Source: Parasitella parasitica
Lineage: Eukaryota; Mucoromycota; Mucoromycetes; Mucorales; Mucoraceae
DNA: 40,399 nt
Reading direction: 5' to 3'
NCBI GenBank assembly: GCA_025201805.1
Contig: MU619399.1
Location: forward strand, 14,202 to 54,600
The translations under genes were made by a program, and so were the position numbers. Position 1 is the first letter of the stretch. Each line of letters begins with the position of its first letter. The notes below the pieces were generated by a model. It did not search any database. It was not told the origin of the DNA and saw only the letters and a list, made by a program, of their open reading frames with translations. Positions 1-10,267 of this stretch are shown piece by piece.

Positions 1-322
1 AAGAAAGAAAAAAAAAAAAAGAAGAAAGAAAAGTAAAGATGAAGAGAAATAAAGAAAATTTATAGGTGGTTGTACACTTGATACGTCACTTGGTATTCAA
101 TTCTGGGCATGTAACACATTTGGCAGCATTTCCTGATTCTTGTTGACAAAACAATAAACAATAAAGCTGTGCCATCGTTCTGCCTTTCTTTTGATTACGT
201 TATTTTTGCTTGTGCTATGGTGAAATCGGGAAAAGTTGTCAATTAGTTGGATGCATTAGGGTACCATCATCTCTGTTTTTGTCCTGTTATTTTTGGCTTG
301 TTTTTGGCTCCTTTTCAAAAAG

Positions 323-393
323 CTGGTATCATAAACGGAGCAATGGTATCACATCCTCTTGCAGCAAGTGCTAAGGCTTGGCTTGTTGATCAG
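323..393 (+). CDS. Possible single exon of an unidentified gene
   Basis: A 71-nt segment sits between an acceptor-like AAAAG and a donor GTATTA and has one open frame, reading roughly AGIINGAMVSHPLAASAKAW then LVDQ. The composition looks coding against AT-rich flanks. I do not recognise the protein. A short ATG-initiated run upstream (about 220-240) would need a non-standard junction to join it, and no convincing downstream exon was found. It could be the end of a gene starting left of the window, or chance. Basis: sequence only. Confidence 0.25.
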
Positions 394-1158
394 GTATTAT
401 CGCCATTACTGTTGTTATTATGAGTGTTTTTTTTTTTTTTTTTCAAAGCAAAGGAGGACTGTATATGTGCGTCAAAAATCAAACCAGGCACACAATATAA
501 TATAGCAAAACAATTTCAACAATCCAAGACATAAAACACGTCTACGCTCTCGTGATGTGTCTTGTTGTATGCTTGAATAATATTCAAATCACCAACGTGG
601 ATGGCCCATATCAGGAGGTCTAGAGGCTTTCATGTGCTGAGACTGACACTCTCATCACATCGCTTCATGTAGATGCATGTTACTGAAAAAAAAAATCAAT
701 CATGAGCAGCTGTAGGCAAAAATGAGCCAACATCCTCTGATCGCCTTTTCACCTCCTTGGGATAATATGCCATGTCTATTGTGTTTACTATCTAAACTTT
801 AGACTTTTTGCACAAATATAGCCAACTTTTGATATTCAAGCAGATCTGCCATCAAGATACTTGCATTTTTGTATTATTGAAGGGTAGATGCTAAATATGC
901 AATATCTAAAGGTGAATATGAAAAACGAGACAACTTTGACCAATTTTGGTCATCGTCTTTTGTCTCTAGCCTGTGCTCAAGTTGATTGTGCACATTACGG
1001 CCAAGTGTCGTTAAACTCAACATAGTTGACGTGAGGTTTATTTGACATACTGAGAGATGAACTGGCATGCTAAATTTACTTTGCGGGTTGAAACCTCTTG
1101 GATTTCCCATACACAGCGTCCTATTGACCAAGCGTGTGTGCAGACCACGTTGTAGTAG
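394..1158. other. Intergenic stretch without a convincing gene
   Basis: It holds short open frames on the minus strand, notably an 85-codon frame at 874-1131 that starts at TTG, and a 25-codon ATG frame near 700-770. Neither matches a family I know and they cannot be joined with good splice sites. A T-run lies near 428-443. The stretch also contains whatever 3' untranslated region SURF1 has. Confidence 0.5.
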
Positions 1159-2152
1159 TTAGATTCGCTTGATTTTAACAGGTCTAGCAGGTGGCTTCCT
1201 AAGCAATCTCCAGAGCATGACAGTAGTGGCGAAAGAAAGTGAGTACCAGGTAATCAGATAGTTTAGATGGTGGTTACGCACTTCCACAGTAGGCGACCTC
1301 CCAACTGGGATGCCTTTTTCAATCAAAGCATATTCTTTTGACGGCGATAAATCTAATTTGAACACGTAAGCAAATCGACATGTCCTAGTCTATGCCAGCC
1401 GTTACCTGATACACGCTCAACCATAATGGGTTGAGCATTGAACATTTTGGCAATGGTATCAACATCGGCCCAGTACCACTGGTTTCGCTTAATATCGTTG
1501 TCTGGAGTAAATGAGTTTCTCTCTTCATTTACACGAATCAAGCCAACCACTTGGACTTCTCCACTCTCTAAACTCTCGGGACGAAGCTTTTGGTCTTTCT
1601 TGTCAGGAGAAATCCAGCCTCGTTTTACCAAAATCGTAGTTCCGTTGTCCCTTTCGAAGGGTGTAATCACAAAGTAACCGGCATTACCGTCGCCTCTTGT
1701 TCGAGGTCCTAGTAAAACCTCTTGGTCATGTCTATAATGGCCTTTAGCGTACACTTTGCGGTACTCGTACTCATCTAGCACATTGGGACTATGTTTGTAG
1801 AATGTTTAGAGTGTAGCAAGAAAAAGGCAGGAGCAACATACTTGATACGCTTTGGCAAAGGTATGGGCTCTCTATGCAAGCGATCTTCCAGCGTTTGGAT
1901 ATAATTCACTTTCCAGCGAAGCCTTTGCACTTGCCAACAGCCCAGATAAAATGTGAAAAAGGGAATAGTGCACAGTAAGGCAGTTCCAACACCAAATTTT
2001 CGTTGCTTGGCTCTGTATGTTTCTTTGACTGCATATTCTGCGGTTTCTGGTGTTTCCGTTGCAAATAAGCGCTTGGTTGCAACTGATCTGTAGTTGCTCT
2101 GACATCTGTTTGGAAATGCAGCAATGCCCAACCGACCGATACGTTTCAACAT
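1159..2152 (-). CDS. SHY1: SURF1/Shy1 cytochrome c oxidase assembly factor
   Basis: Inner-membrane mitochondrial protein that helps assemble cytochrome c oxidase around Cox1 and heme a. Three exons on the minus strand, 2152-1842, 1788-1406 and 1352-1159, give 295 residues, the usual family size. The splice at residue ~104 restores PKRINPNVLDEYEYRKV across a 53-nt intron. Signatures are the N-terminal membrane segment ending FYLGCWQVQRLRWK (about residues 54-76), the central domain with GYFVITPFER, VKRGWI and RNQWYWADV, and the C-terminal GIPVGR...NYLITWYSLS segment, which is the second membrane span. The basic N-terminus rich in R, K and S suits a mitochondrial presequence. Divergent from the Nop6-like gene, 234 bp apart. 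Family identity is secure; exact splice sites are inferred. Confidence 0.93.
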
Positions 2153-2386
2153 GATTAATTAGAATGATGGAACAAGGACAAGTTTTCGCCTTGTTTTTCC
2201 TAGATATTTAAGCGGGGGTGCAATTACAGTGATTACCATGGTTACCGGTATCACTGCTTCAAAAGCTGTCAAACCATTATGGAGAGACCTTGGCGGCTTA
2301 GTGGCCGTTGCTGTTTCTGCTTTTTTCCCTCATCATTAGCAATATTTTTTTGAGGATCTTTTTTTTTTCCTATTCACATATATACA
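2153..2386. promoter_or_regulatory. Shared divergent promoter, SHY1 / NOP6-like
   Basis: Only 234 bp separate the two start codons, so both promoters must lie here. The interval has a pyrimidine-rich tract directly before the plus-strand start (about 2344-2370) and AT-rich sequence near 2200-2212. No TATA box or factor site was assigned with confidence. Confidence 0.5.
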
Positions 2387-3166
2387 ATGGTTGCCGAGAA
2401 GAAAAGATCAAAACGTGAGAAAAAGGCAGATGCCTTTAAAAAGAGAACAAAGAAGCCTCAGTTCAGTGAGGAGATGGCTGTGCCTGCTGCCGATGAGATT
2501 CCCGAAACGCCTGCCAAAGAAAATGCGGAAGAGACAAAAGCAGAGAAAACCAAAGCTGCTGTTGCTGCACCAAAACGTAAAGCTGGGGAATCTATCGACA
2601 TCCCTGCTGAAGAATCCACTACTGAAGCTCCCAAAAAGAAGAATAGAAGAAGCAAAAAAAGCTCTAATATAGAGGGCAGCAGATATATTGTCTTTGTTGG
2701 TAAGGTATCTATCTGCTTTGAAGGGATATAAGGTTAACGATTGAATGAATAGGCAATTTGCCCTACACCACAACCAAGGAGGACCTGGAAAAACACTTTG
2801 AATCAGCAGGAGACATCAAATCTGTGCGATTATTAACAGATAAAGCAACTGGCAAGCCAAAGGGATTTGCATTTTTGGAATTCGAAAACTCAAAAGATCT
2901 CAATAAAGCTCTAGCGTTTCATCACACTTTTTTCAAAAAAAGACAAATCAATGTGGAATTAACTGCCGGCGGTGGAGGTAATAAGAGTGATGCTCGCAAA
3001 GAAAAGCTCAAAGTCAAGAATGAGAGATTAGCAGAGGAGAGAGTAAGTGGTACTTGCCGTCCAAGAGACTCTTAATATTAACTATCAGCCGTAGACAAAG
3101 AAGCATGAAGAGATGAAGGGAAAAGTTGCGCCCGAGTCATCGTATCAAATAGAGATTCCTCAATAA
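2387..3166 (+). CDS. NOP6: Nop6-like nucleolar RRM protein
   Basis: Probable ribosome-biogenesis factor acting in the nucleolus on the small-subunit precursor. Three exons, 2387-2699, 2753-3042 and 3095-3166, give 224 residues. Residues 1-100 are a charged, Lys/Glu/Ala-rich tail with several basic clusters that would serve nuclear localisation. An RRM follows: RNP2 is the split IVFVGNLPY, joined exactly by intron 1, and RNP1 is KPKGFAFLEF. A basic tail (DARKEKLKVKNERLAEER) runs on through exon 3. Intron 2 must use the second of two acceptors (CCGTAG at 3089-3094), because the first, at 3088, would put a stop codon in frame. The domain is certain. The Nop6 name rests on size, the single RRM and the basic tails; another nucleolar RRM protein is possible. 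Confidence 0.8.
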
Positions 3167-4220
3167 ACAATTTGGACATGTAAATGAGAGCATTCCCAAA
3201 GTTGAGTTCTAGAAGACGAAATCCCAAGTTTTATGCGATTATATACCGTATACAACTCTATTTTTCGTGCATTTCTGTGCGAATTTTCTGGGGCGCTTTC
3301 ACGATGAAAAACTCTACTTTAGGCAGCCATATCTACATCACTTTGCATGGTTAATTAATGTAATAGTAACAAAACAATACCCTACGTCTTGGCTTTCTAA
3401 CGGTGGTAATTGTACGCCTGTGGAGTTTCTACAAAACGCACGCTCCAATTTTGAAAACTGCTTTTTATCGAGGGGAAAAAAAAAAAGTTGAAAATCCTGC
3501 TCGACATCTCATATCATTTTAAAAGTGTGAAACATATACAAATATAGCCCTGAAAATTTACTTGAGCGTGATGAATCGTTTAATTTATGAGTTGTGCTTT
3601 TTTCGATATGAAACTTCTTTTGTTTTCAGTGTTGTATTACGCACTACTAGCTGCACTGACAGAATGCATGAATGACCTGACAGATGCCATCAAAGCAAGA
3701 ATATATAATTGAAACGGAAATATCTATTCCAATTCCAACCCAGAGATATGCACAGGTCGTAACTGTATGGTATTGTATTCGCATATTGCATTCCAGGAAG
3801 AGAGCAGCATACGTCAAAGATGAAGGAGGTATAATTAGCTATAGTTTTTCCAGCATCAACTGGTCTGGGTATTATTCCATAATCAAGCAAATTTAGTCGT
3901 GCCGCGTTCTATGCTGTGCTCTCTTGACAGGACTATGTCGTCGTAAACATTCACATGATGTACGATATTCCATCTGATAAGCAAGTCTGTTGGGCATGGA
4001 CGCAAGCAAAAAAAAAAAGAATCAAATCATGCAAGGCTCTGATTTCCCCTTGATTTTGTATGTGATACAGTGAAATCCCAATCTCGTTCCAACCTATTCA
4101 TCTTGTACTTAAACTAAAAACTTGAAATATTGCTGCTAGGCTCCATTTGGGAATCAAGTGTGCACTCTTTATTAAGCGGGCCACTTCGGTTGATGATGAG
4201 GCGCACATTCGGTCATTTTC
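3167..4220. other. Intergenic region
   Basis: About 1 kb without a recognisable gene. Open frames of 66-74 codons at 3267-3491 and 3684-3896 have no family resemblance and no supporting splice pattern. The stretch must contain the 3' end of the NOP6-like transcript and distal ISU1 control sequence. Confidence 0.5.
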
Positions 4221-4223
4221 ACT

Positions 4224-4290
4224 AATCCAATCAGATAAAAAAAATCAAGGTGATCTGATTGGGCCAATGTCGCAGTCTTGCGAGAGAATA
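4224..4290 (+). promoter_or_regulatory. CCAAT-box cluster and TATA-like element upstream of ISU1
   Basis: Three CCAAT pentamers fall within 42 bp: CCAAT at 4227-4231, its complement ATTGG at 4258-4262 and CCAAT at 4264-4268. A TATA-like AATATAAT follows near 4287. The first ISU1 codon is about 95 bp past the last box. CCAAT is the target of the fungal HAP/CBC complex, which drives mitochondrial genes and, with HapX-type partners, iron-dependent ones. A regulatory role here is inference. Confidence 0.55.
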
Positions 4291-4362
4291 TAATCAGATT
4301 TTAAAGGAGCCCCCAGTTTAAATTTTTTTTCTTCCCTTTTTCAAAAACACTTGCTATTCAAC

Positions 4363-4947
4363 ATGTTGCGTACTACTGTCTCTGCACTTAGCAAATCTAC
4401 TCGTCTTATTCAAAAACCTCTTTCTCTTTCTGGAACACGTTTATACCACGAAAAAGTAAGCACTCTCAACCAGTTATCGTACAGCTATTAAACATTTCTA
4501 TAAACAGGTTATTGACCATTATGAACGTCCTCGCAACGTAGGATCTTTTCCCAAGACTGACATCGATGTCGGTACTGGTCTTGTCGGTGCACCTGCTTGT
4601 GGTGATGTTATGAAGTTGCAAATCAAGGTGGATGATGCTTCAGGTAAAATTGTTGATGTCAAATTCAAGACTTTTGGCTGCGGTTCCGCAATTGCTTCCA
4701 GTAGTTTTATGACTGAGCGTGTCCGTGGTATGACACTCGAACAAGCTGGTCAAATCAAGAATACCGAAATTGCAAAAGAGTTGTGCTTGCCTCCTGTCAA
4801 GTTACATTGTTCGAGTAAGTTTCTAATCGTCATTTTTGATTGGGGTTGGGTATGATGACTAATACAGCTCTCGACGTAGTGCTGGCTGAAGATGCTATCA
4901 AGTCTGCCATTAACGACTATAAAAAGAAGCGCAGTGCTCGATCGTAA
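4363..4947 (+). CDS. ISU1: ISU1/IscU mitochondrial iron-sulfur cluster scaffold
   Basis: Matrix scaffold on which Nfs1 and frataxin build [2Fe-2S] clusters before Hsp70/Jac1 transfer. Three exons, 4363-4455, 4508-4814 and 4880-4947, give 155 residues. The first ~30 residues are a Ser/Arg/Lys presequence without acidic residues before the processed end. The mature part shows all ligands: Cys in GAPACGDV, Cys in FGCGSAIASSS and Cys in KLHCS. The LPPVK Hsp70-binding motif directly precedes the last Cys. Intron 2 ends at GACGTAG (4873-4879); this acceptor rather than the CAG 13 bp earlier yields HCSMLAEDAIK, the conserved family sequence. Introns are 52 and 65 bp. A CCAAT cluster upstream fits iron- or respiration-responsive control. 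Confidence 0.96.
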
Positions 4948-5018
4948 ATCATTGGAGACAGCACTATAAAGTACAGTTGATCCCAAACACCTATCCGCAT
5001 CCTTATTTATTACAACGA

Positions 5019-5054
5019 TTTTTTTTTTTTTTTTTCTGAAAAAAAAAAAAAAAG
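5019..5054. terminator. T17 / A16 inverted homopolymer hairpin
   Basis: A run of 17 T is followed by CTG and then 16 A, so the tract can fold on itself with a 3-nt loop. It lies 72 bp past the ISU1 stop codon. It may mark the 3' end of the ISU1 transcript, but eukaryotic termination does not require such a hairpin, so the role is speculative. Confidence 0.35.
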
Positions 5055-5391
5055 CCCTTGCACGCAATCAGTCTGACAAACACGTACTTTATGATTAAAT
5101 TCTTCATCTTGTAAATAAATTTCTTGGTTATAACTGTATAAAATGCTGTTCTTGATTAGAAAGCCCAGAGCAGTCGGCTGTTGAATATGACTAAACAACA
5201 GGCCCAACAAGGATCATGGTGCTGAAAGCCGGAAAACGAACGAGTACAGAGATAAGGTATGAGTGGATGATTGGTGAGCAAGAGTTTTTATTGACAGCAG
5301 CAGCCTTGCTCTTTGAAACCCAACTTGTATAAAATGATCAGTTTTGAGATCCCTGTTTTTACCTTTTTTCATACATTTTCTTGTATTAAAT

Positions 5392-5984
5392 ATGCCAACC
5401 ACTGTTTCATCCAGAAGTCCAGAAGCCCTTCTTTGTAAGTTGTATTCGCTGCAATTAGCCTCAATGCCTAACAAATCTCATTACTAGCATTTACCACTAA
5501 TACAGCGACATCACTGCTACCATGCTCATCAAAAAAACTGCAGAGAAACAGCACAATTCAGAAATCAAACACCAAGCATCATTTACCACCACTCGACGAA
5601 TTCATTGCAACTGTATTTAAACGATCCAAGCTATCACCGTGTGTCTGCCTGGTGTCTCTCATATATCTCCAGCGATTGAAAACCGGCCTACCTAGTCATG
5701 CTCGCGGAGACATTGATACACCTTATCGCCTCTTTCTAGCTGCAATTCTTACTGCATCAAAATTTTTGTCTGAAACTGGTACTTGCCTTACCAGCCAAGC
5801 GATTGTCGTTATGACTGATCATGTTTACACGCCCAAAGATGTGAATTTAATGGAGCGAAGCTTTCTTGGCCTTATCAAGTACAATTTGTTTGTAAATGTA
5901 GAAGCAATCAAGGCGTATTTAGACATACATGGAAAGACTTTGGAAATGGATCTAGTGGAAGAGGTTCTGGACCAGCATTTGTAG
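5392..5984 (+). CDS. Pcl/Pho80-type cyclin (Pho85-class CDK partner)
   Basis: Probable regulatory subunit of a Pho85-like kinase with cell-cycle or nutrient roles. Two exons, 5392-5434 and 5488-5984, give 179 residues. The tiny 43-nt first exon was chosen because its ATG joins in frame through a standard 53-nt intron. The cyclin box starts near residue 47 with LPPLDEFIATVFKRSKLSP, then VSLIYLQRL, the hallmark YRLFLAAILTASKFLSE, and VNLMERSFLGLIKYNLFVN. The spacing matches Pcl1/Pcl2 proteins. The protein ends shortly after the cyclin box, shorter than yeast Pcl1/2 (~280-310 residues), so it is essentially a bare cyclin fold. Which Pcl subgroup it belongs to cannot be settled by eye. Confidence 0.85.
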
Positions 5985-7938
5985 TATTATGCTTGGTAAC
6001 CTTAAATTCCTAAAATCAACAAACGTGTGCAAAATATCACACACACAACATGAACACAGCAATGTGATTTCCAGGGAGACGAAATATTGATCATCATATT
6101 ATTATACCCAACAATCGCTTTTTTTTTTTTTTTTTTTGTATTGCTTCTCTTTTATTCTGTACATATCTATCCATTATACGCATCTACTTGCTATTCTATA
6201 ATCGTTATTCCTTAATACACTTTTTACAGGCTGCTCCTCTGCCTCTTATTTGTGGCAAGAAGGAACCCTTTATTTTAATTAACTTTTTGTTGATTTCCTC
6301 CATACATCCTTTGACTCCGCCACTTTCTTGTTCATAACGAACAAAACAAATAAACCAAATTCACATCTATTCATCAGATGATCTTTGGAAGCGTTCTTGA
6401 TACATCCATGTATAAATATATGTATATAGATTTTTTTTATAAAACAAGCGCTATAAAATTTCAATACTACAAGAGTGCGAATTCAAATGCTCCGATAAAC
6501 GCCGTGAAAATATTATCCGTCGAAGATTGTCTTTTTATCTTGCGTTGCACCAGCAAACGGATGCAACCAATGTGTAACCCAAAAATCCCCACAATTTTAT
6601 ACTTGCGAATTGATAAGTTATCTCTTTGCAGTAGTAATATGTATACATGTGGCTTAAATTATCAAATTATACCTAATCTACAGGAGATGCAAATATTTGT
6701 CGTATGTTAATCTTACAAGAAGCATTCTTGTAGAATGCCTCTATATAGACCGCCATTCATGTACATGTATTGATGTATTAAATACATGCAATGGATTGTA
6801 TCATGATTTAGCAAAGAACAATGAATATATCGCTATATTTTGAAAATACGGTTGCCTCTTTTTATAAATAAGATGTACATACAAACATGCAAACAAAAGA
6901 CTCTTTTGTGTACTACTCGACAATGCAATTTGAAATTAAAGACAGGACTGGTGCGACCAAAATTATTGATTATACATGTTTTATTTTACTCTTTGAATAT
7001 AGGTATAATTGAATCATTAAAATGTGCAATTATACTTGCAAGAAATTGATCTTCTAATAAAAGCCCACCCCTATTCTATTTTTCGCACGAAGATGACAAA
7101 AGCAGGCGTGATTTCCTCTTTTGCGCAAAATATGCTGTCGGGTTTAAACGAGATGTCCCATTCCTCATTCGTGAAAATCAGCAGACAAATGACATTACCC
7201 TTATTGCATTCAAATATACGGGTATTACTGCCGTGCTTTCGAAAAAGCTCTATACTCCTCATTAAATGCATCGAAAATGTAAAATGTTGCTCAAAAAAGC
7301 AGACAAATTACTTTACTGGTTGGAATTACTTCAATCGGTCCATTTGGGCCGAGTACCCTTTCCTGAACTTCTGCTCTTTAGATAAAAAGAAAGGAAAATT
7401 ATGAGGCCCCTGCAATTGTGATTATTGCTGCTTCATTTCAAAAAAAGGTGCTTTTGAAACTAATTTGCTTAACACCTGACTACATAAGAAACTCACTGTA
7501 TTTCTCTAGTGGATTATTGAGGATATTAATATCAGCAATGAACTTAAGCGGTTTAAAATAGCTTCGAGCAAATCAAATATTAAAGGGAATATGAACGATA
7601 TGATGATTTTGTGAATTCATTGGGATACCTAAAAAGTTCCTGGTAATGGCACTCTAATATTTATTTATTGTAGAGCACTTTCATTTGATATTTCTGTCGT
7701 TTTCGCCTATTAACTGACCTGGAGGTTGAATCTCATCTCAATTCCAACATTGACACTGACATTCAAATGGATTTGCATAAAGACTTTTAGAAACCAGGAC
7801 CAGAGCAAAACTGGCTTCCTTTTTCAATCATTAATAAAGACCTTACGTTCTCCGTGATATAATCGCTTGTAGTCTCTTTATTTAATTGTCTTTGGAAATA
7901 ATTGTTATTCATATCGAAATAACTCTCAATTTTCATTC
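5985..7938. other. AT-rich gene-poor stretch
   Basis: Nearly 2 kb of AT-rich DNA. Open frames of 60-126 codons (for example 6378-6710 and 7024-7404 on plus, 7071-7271 on minus) show no recognisable motif and are rich in Ile, Tyr, Asn and Lys, as expected from AT-rich noncoding DNA. The T-run 6119-6137 follows the cyclin gene. The piece near 7100-7400 could be very old coding debris, but I cannot support that. Confidence 0.45.
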
Positions 7939-8759
7939 ATGCTGTCTGCAAATGACTCTATAACCAAGTACATAGGTTCCCAAACACGCCTATGGGTTGA
8001 AAAGGATATCGAAAGCTTATATGAGGCTCCTCCAACAACCACAACCAATCTTCTTCTCTGGCGTGAGAAGCTAAGGGTATTTATATAGCACACACATATA
8101 CCTTATACTTAGATATATCAGTACTTTATTTTTACAACAATAATTCCTTCGTTTATTTTAGGCCATGAAGCTTGACTGGCTTAGGATGAAGAACGAGTGC
8201 AAAAATATAATGAACAAAGCCCATGAAGCCAAAAAAGATCACGAAGTTTTTGCGTCTTACATATTATTTGATATGTAAGTATTATACGACACATACCCGA
8301 AATAATATTACTAATGATAAGATATAGTGTTCCACAATTAACAAAATATGTTGACGAAGATGAAAAAGGTGAAGACACCTTCGTTAAAAATTACTTGGAA
8401 TGCTTTCTGGCGAACATCTTTTCGATTGAAGAGTTGATTTATCAATCCTGGTGATATTAGTAGTTATTTTGAATATAGAAATATGTTTCAGTAACCCTAA
8501 ATCACGAAGAGCAAAAAATTTGGTGTTGAACAACAAAATTGATGACCAAGTCAAACCTGATTGGATAACATATGTAAAGCCATGGCTCAAGAAATTCAAT
8601 ATTGTTGCATGTGAAGTCAAACCACCCTCGAAGGTTGGACGAGGTGATATATCCGATTATGTAAAGCTTGGAATTGAGATGAAAGATATGCTGAATGAAA
8701 TTATGGACGCAAGAGTGGCTTCTGCTTCGGTCTCAATATGTTGCCGAAGCGAAGGCTGA
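7939..8759 (+). CDS. Small PD-(D/E)XK-like protein of unknown role, probably truncated
   Basis: Four exons, 7939-8076, 8162-8274, 8328-8450 and 8492-8759, join in frame to 213 residues; all introns have GT-AG ends. The N-terminal half is helical and charged (KKDHEVFASYILFDIVPQ). The C-terminal half carries KPDWITYV and, about 20 residues on, FNIVACEVKPPSKVG, then DYVKLGIEMKDML. A PD pair followed by E-x-K is the pattern of the PD-(D/E)XK nuclease fold, and EVKPP followed by a K-LG-MKD segment recalls an expanded, unnamed family I associate with Mucorales genomes (memory, unchecked). The last residues, ASASVSICCRSEG, look non-native. A different frame stays open just beyond (to ~8858), and a transposon begins at 8865. 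The gene therefore looks 3'-truncated. Function is not established. Confidence 0.55.
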
Positions 8760-9059
8760 AAATGTGGTAAATGCTCTCAGAGCCGCGCTTTATTTCGTAT
8801 ATGATGTTCTGAGGCAGGCCTCTCTTATAATAAACACCAACCATGATCGTGTTACTTAATTGTACAGTGCTAACTAAAAAAATGATTGACCGTTTGTTAT
8901 GAAATGATTGTCCTTAAAGAGAATTCAATTTTGCCGATTTCTTTATCAGATTGTCATTTAGGTATAAATGAATGTTTATTAAAACAAGTAGCTAACCAGA
9001 ACTAAATTCGCGTCTTTAATTAACCAATTTGCATTCTTTCTAAATAAATTTTTTATCAC

Positions 9060-10120
9060 GTATTCAAACACTGGAAAAATTGTGTTGGTTAATGGTCAAG
9101 GAGATATTGTTGACGAAAATGGAAATGAGGCTATGGACTGGGGAAGAGGACGTCAATTCCCACAGCATTGAGCAGCTTCACTCAATATTCCGGTAACCAA
9201 CCACCATATCGCGACATGAGTGGCCCAGAACTTTCCAAAAAAAAAAATGGAAGAAGCAAAGAGGGTATTAGCAGCGTGTGATAGAAGTTCAAACAAGTAT
9301 GCCGATTATTCTAATAACCAAAAAAAACTTTACCTACAGCTTAAGCTTTAAAGTGCTGCAACTAGAAAAACCGCAGCCATTGTACGTACTAGGCAGGATT
9401 GGGCCGAGAAACTTTAGAGAAGATCCTAATCGGAATATTTACGAGAAATAAACCAACAAAATTCGGCCATGACAAAAAAAATCAGTTTCAAGAGGAACAA
9501 TAAAGCACATTTGATCGATTTTTTTGATGAAAATCCTCAAGCCCGAGTATCTGACATTGTTAATGAGCTCACTAGAAAAAAAAAACTGTTGCTGGAAAAT
9601 TCATATCAGCAGAATGTAATTTGAGTATCAAAAAAAATCACTCGCCATTCAGTTACTAGAAGTCAAAGTGCTAAAATTAAAAAAAGACGTGAATGGGAAG
9701 AAGCTTGGTCGAACACTGCTATGGACTACACCAAAAACTGTATTTTCATCGACGAGAGCGCCTTTGATATCAACATGAAACCACTTACGGCGAGATCAAT
9801 TAGAGGCACTCCTGCCATAGTTATCACACCTTCAGCACGAGCAGTTAGTCATACAATTCTCGGCACAATCTCTGTGATTGGAGTAGTTAACATGAAAATT
9901 CGTATTCCTAATACCCAAAAGAATTAAAGTTGTAGGGGCTCGGAAAAGAAAGACAACAGCAATAAAAAAAACACCAGGTGGAACCAATGCTAGTCACTAT
10001 ACCAACTTTATCAATAAAACTATGGATGATGTGGATAAGTATTCACAATTTAAAGATTTTTATATAACCATGGATAACTCGTCTATTCATGGGAAAAACG
10101 GCGAGCTTAGCCTCTGTAAT
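9060..10120 (+). pseudogene. Tc1/mariner transposase pseudogene
   Basis: Recognisable blocks sit in different frames and are separated by stops. A helix-turn-helix-like segment lies near 9500-9575 (AHLIDFFDENPQARVSDIVN). The first catalytic Asp is in CIFIDESAFDIN (about 9739-9774), with the intact frame running 9721-9927. The second Asp is in YITMDNSSIHGKNG (about 10060-10102), preceded by YTNFINKTMDDVDKYSQF. The usual third acidic residue was not found. Several in-frame stops (about 9300-9450) and frame changes near 9595 and 9925 show it is dead. The order HTH, IDES, MDN identifies the IS630-Tc1-mariner DDE group. Confidence 0.8.
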
Positions 10121-10124
10121 TAAT

Positions 10125-10151
10125 TTGACCAAAATATTGGTCAATTTATTT
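10125..10151. repeat. Imperfect palindrome inside the transposon
   Basis: The arms TTGACCAA and TTGGTCAA face each other around a 4-nt centre. It lies just past the transposase remnant. The GGTCAA word recurs nearby (about 10184), so this may be an internal subterminal motif of the element; its role is unknown. Confidence 0.4.
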
Positions 10152-10267
10152 GTAAGAAGTGGTTAACTTATTTTCGAAGAGATGGTCAAATTAACTTTAA
10201 ATATTTGGGTAAAAGAGCCTCTCATTTTAGCCCCAATCTTTTTCAAAAGTGGTCGGGAAGCACTGTA

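Larger units (their letters stand above)
8865..10265 (+). mobile_element. Degenerate Tc1/mariner-family DNA transposon
   Basis: The ends read CAGTGCT on the left (8865-8871) and, as reverse complement, CAGTGCT on the right (10259-10265). Both are flanked by TA (8863-8864 and 10266-10267), the target duplication of this superfamily. The 1,401-bp length is typical. Inside are transposase remnants on the plus strand. Beyond the 7 bp the terminal repeats no longer match, so either they were short or they have decayed. Boundaries are well supported by the TA-flanked matching ends together with internal DDE remnants. Confidence 0.8.

Noticed and set aside
4948-5391. Minus-strand frames at 4750-5474
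   Set aside because: They cross the poly-T/poly-A tract and the ISU1 coding exons, with no protein family signal.
6378-7404. Plus-strand frames of 110-126 codons in the AT-rich region
   Set aside because: Composition is that of translated AT-rich noncoding DNA and no domain or splice structure supports them.
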